Of a stretch of DNA of 64,000 nt, positions 63,214-64,000 are shown in pieces (position 1 is the first letter of the stretch; the number at the start of each line of letters is the position of its first letter). A program made the position numbers and the translations under genes. The notes below the pieces were generated by a model. That model did not search any database, was not told where the DNA came from, and was given only the letters and a program-made list of their open reading frames with translations. The DNA lies in contig NZ_CP024848.1 in the NCBI RefSeq assembly GCF_003352005.1, positions 195,001 to 259,000 on the forward strand. Reading direction: 5' to 3'. This DNA is from Oceanobacillus zhaokaii (GTDB taxonomy: Bacteria; Bacillota; Bacilli; Bacillales; Amphibacillaceae).

Positions 63214-64000
63214 GTTGAAAAGATTAAAATTTCCATATCTGCTCTGTGTCCTGTTTGCATTTTTGTAATTTCCATTTCTTCAGCCACATCATGCATCTGG
63301 AGAAGAATCAGTCTTTATTAATAATACTGCAACTGCTACTGCGAGCGTTTCCGTAGCTGATGAGGGGTTATTAGAACCGGTCGCGGATTGGTTTGGTGGC
63401 CTTGGGGAGAATATTGAAGACTCTATAGATGGTATCAAAGATACATTTGACAAGATTGTCGGTTACATAGGGGAACTGTTTGAATCTATTAGTGACTCAA
63501 TTACAGTATTTACGGGTGGGGGAGATTCGAATGAGGAAATTACGAATCTCAACAATACAATTGATAAGGCTGAAAAAAATCTGGATGATATCAGTCTTGA
63601 TTTGGATGAAAACACGGTATACCGGGTCATACGGGAAGATGAGGATTCAGACAAGGGCATTTTTGCAAAAGCACCAGAAAGAGAGCACATCACGATTGCA
63701 GGCCATGTCAATAATGGGAGTAAGAAAAACTTTAAGGGATCGAAATATATATCAACTACCAAGAGCTTTGAAGTTGCACTGGAAAATGCAACAAAAGATA
63801 TTATGAATGCAGGTAAAGCTCAGGATCTCCGAATCGTACAGATTGATTTGGAGAAGGTGACGAATACCTATTATGATTTAACCGACCCGGAAGTTCAGGA
63901 TAAGTACTTGGTTAATTCAAAAGGGGAACCATGGGAGAAGGTAAGGAGATATGTTAACAAGTCCCAGGAATTACTTGTCGAATACTCTATACCACCAGAA
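63214..64000 (+). pseudogene. Secreted protein with ART-like C-terminal domain, stop codon in the signal peptide; runs off the window
   Basis: A TTG at 63214 after CAGGAGG opens LKRLKFPYLLCVLFAFL, then TAA (63268-63270), and the same frame stays open to the window end. After the signal peptide come a helical region (about 60-115: WFGGLGENIEDSIDGIKDTF) and a domain with VYRVIREDED, KYISTTKSFEVAL, RIVQIDLEKV, YDLTDPEVQDKYL and SQELLVEYSIPPE. The spaced Arg, Ser-Thr and E-x-x-x-E resemble the R-S-E class of ADP-ribosyltransferase toxins. The stop could be a true nonsense mutation, read-through or a sequence error. Confidence 0.6.

Overview
The window looks like chromosome of a low-GC, spore-forming Bacillaceae species. 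The evidence is a complete sigW-rsiW-cdaA-cdaR-glmM-glmS neighbourhood, a Spo0E-like gene, a probable gamma-type SASP, the YwaF, YvbH, YdbS/YdbT and CsaA families, and Bacillus-style rRNA and tRNA genes. A full mevalonate operon suggests something like the Oceanobacillus/Virgibacillus group, but the genus is inference.

Layout. 1-3 kb: 3' end of an rrn operon (23S, 5S, tRNA-Asn, tRNA-Thr). 3-12 kb: transporters (AI-2E family, MMPL with a divergent TetR regulator, NCS2 purine permease behind a variant purine riboswitch, EamA) and small conserved genes. 12.3-21.2 kb: a probable bacteriocin island. Its minus-strand arm carries a 64-aa cationic Trp-rich peptide with a CX6C pair, an overlooked 42-aa peptide that is the best candidate LanM substrate, a complete class II lanthipeptide synthetase (LanM), and the PH-domain pair YdbS/YdbT. 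Its plus-strand arm carries a small membrane protein, a DsbB/BdbC-like oxidase, a membrane-anchored CPHC thioredoxin, and an ABC-2 permease with its ATPase. The 42-aa gene lies between perfect 19-bp inverted repeats, one of which ends just before the lanM ribosome binding site. No LanT-type peptidase exporter or leader protease is seen.

21-27 kb: spore-type small proteins, a chemoreceptor, an RDD protein, a holin-like protein, YwaF and FabI. 27.2-27.8 kb: six tRNA genes (Glu, Val, Thr, Tyr, Gln, Lys) behind a near-consensus promoter. 28.3-32.7 kb: mvaA, mvaK1, mvaD and mvaK2. 32.8-38.3 kb: Spo0E-like gene, sigW-rsiW with an autoregulatory promoter, then cdaA-cdaR-glmM, linking c-di-AMP synthesis to cell-wall precursor supply. 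38.4-48.2 kb: two frameshifted envelope genes (L,D-transpeptidase and YibQ-like), an unknown secreted protein, an S9 peptidase, GNAT genes, and glmS behind its ribozyme.

48.2-54 kb: an accessory, partly decayed stretch with several frameshifted or truncated genes between small intact ones. 54.4-59.3 kb: csaA; a dicarboxylate/glutamate symporter behind a ydaO-type c-di-AMP riboswitch, so this window holds both a c-di-AMP synthase and a c-di-AMP sensor; a YiaA/B-like protein; and a PadR-DUF1700-DUF4097 operon. 59.3-64 kb: a broken HAD gene, maa, ung, a LysM-3D wall protein that appears to start at ATC, a VOC protein, and at the edge a secreted protein with an ADP-ribosyltransferase-like C-terminus and a stop codon in its signal peptide.

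Several genes carry single-base frameshifts, some in homopolymers. Sequencing error cannot be excluded for those from this sequence alone.
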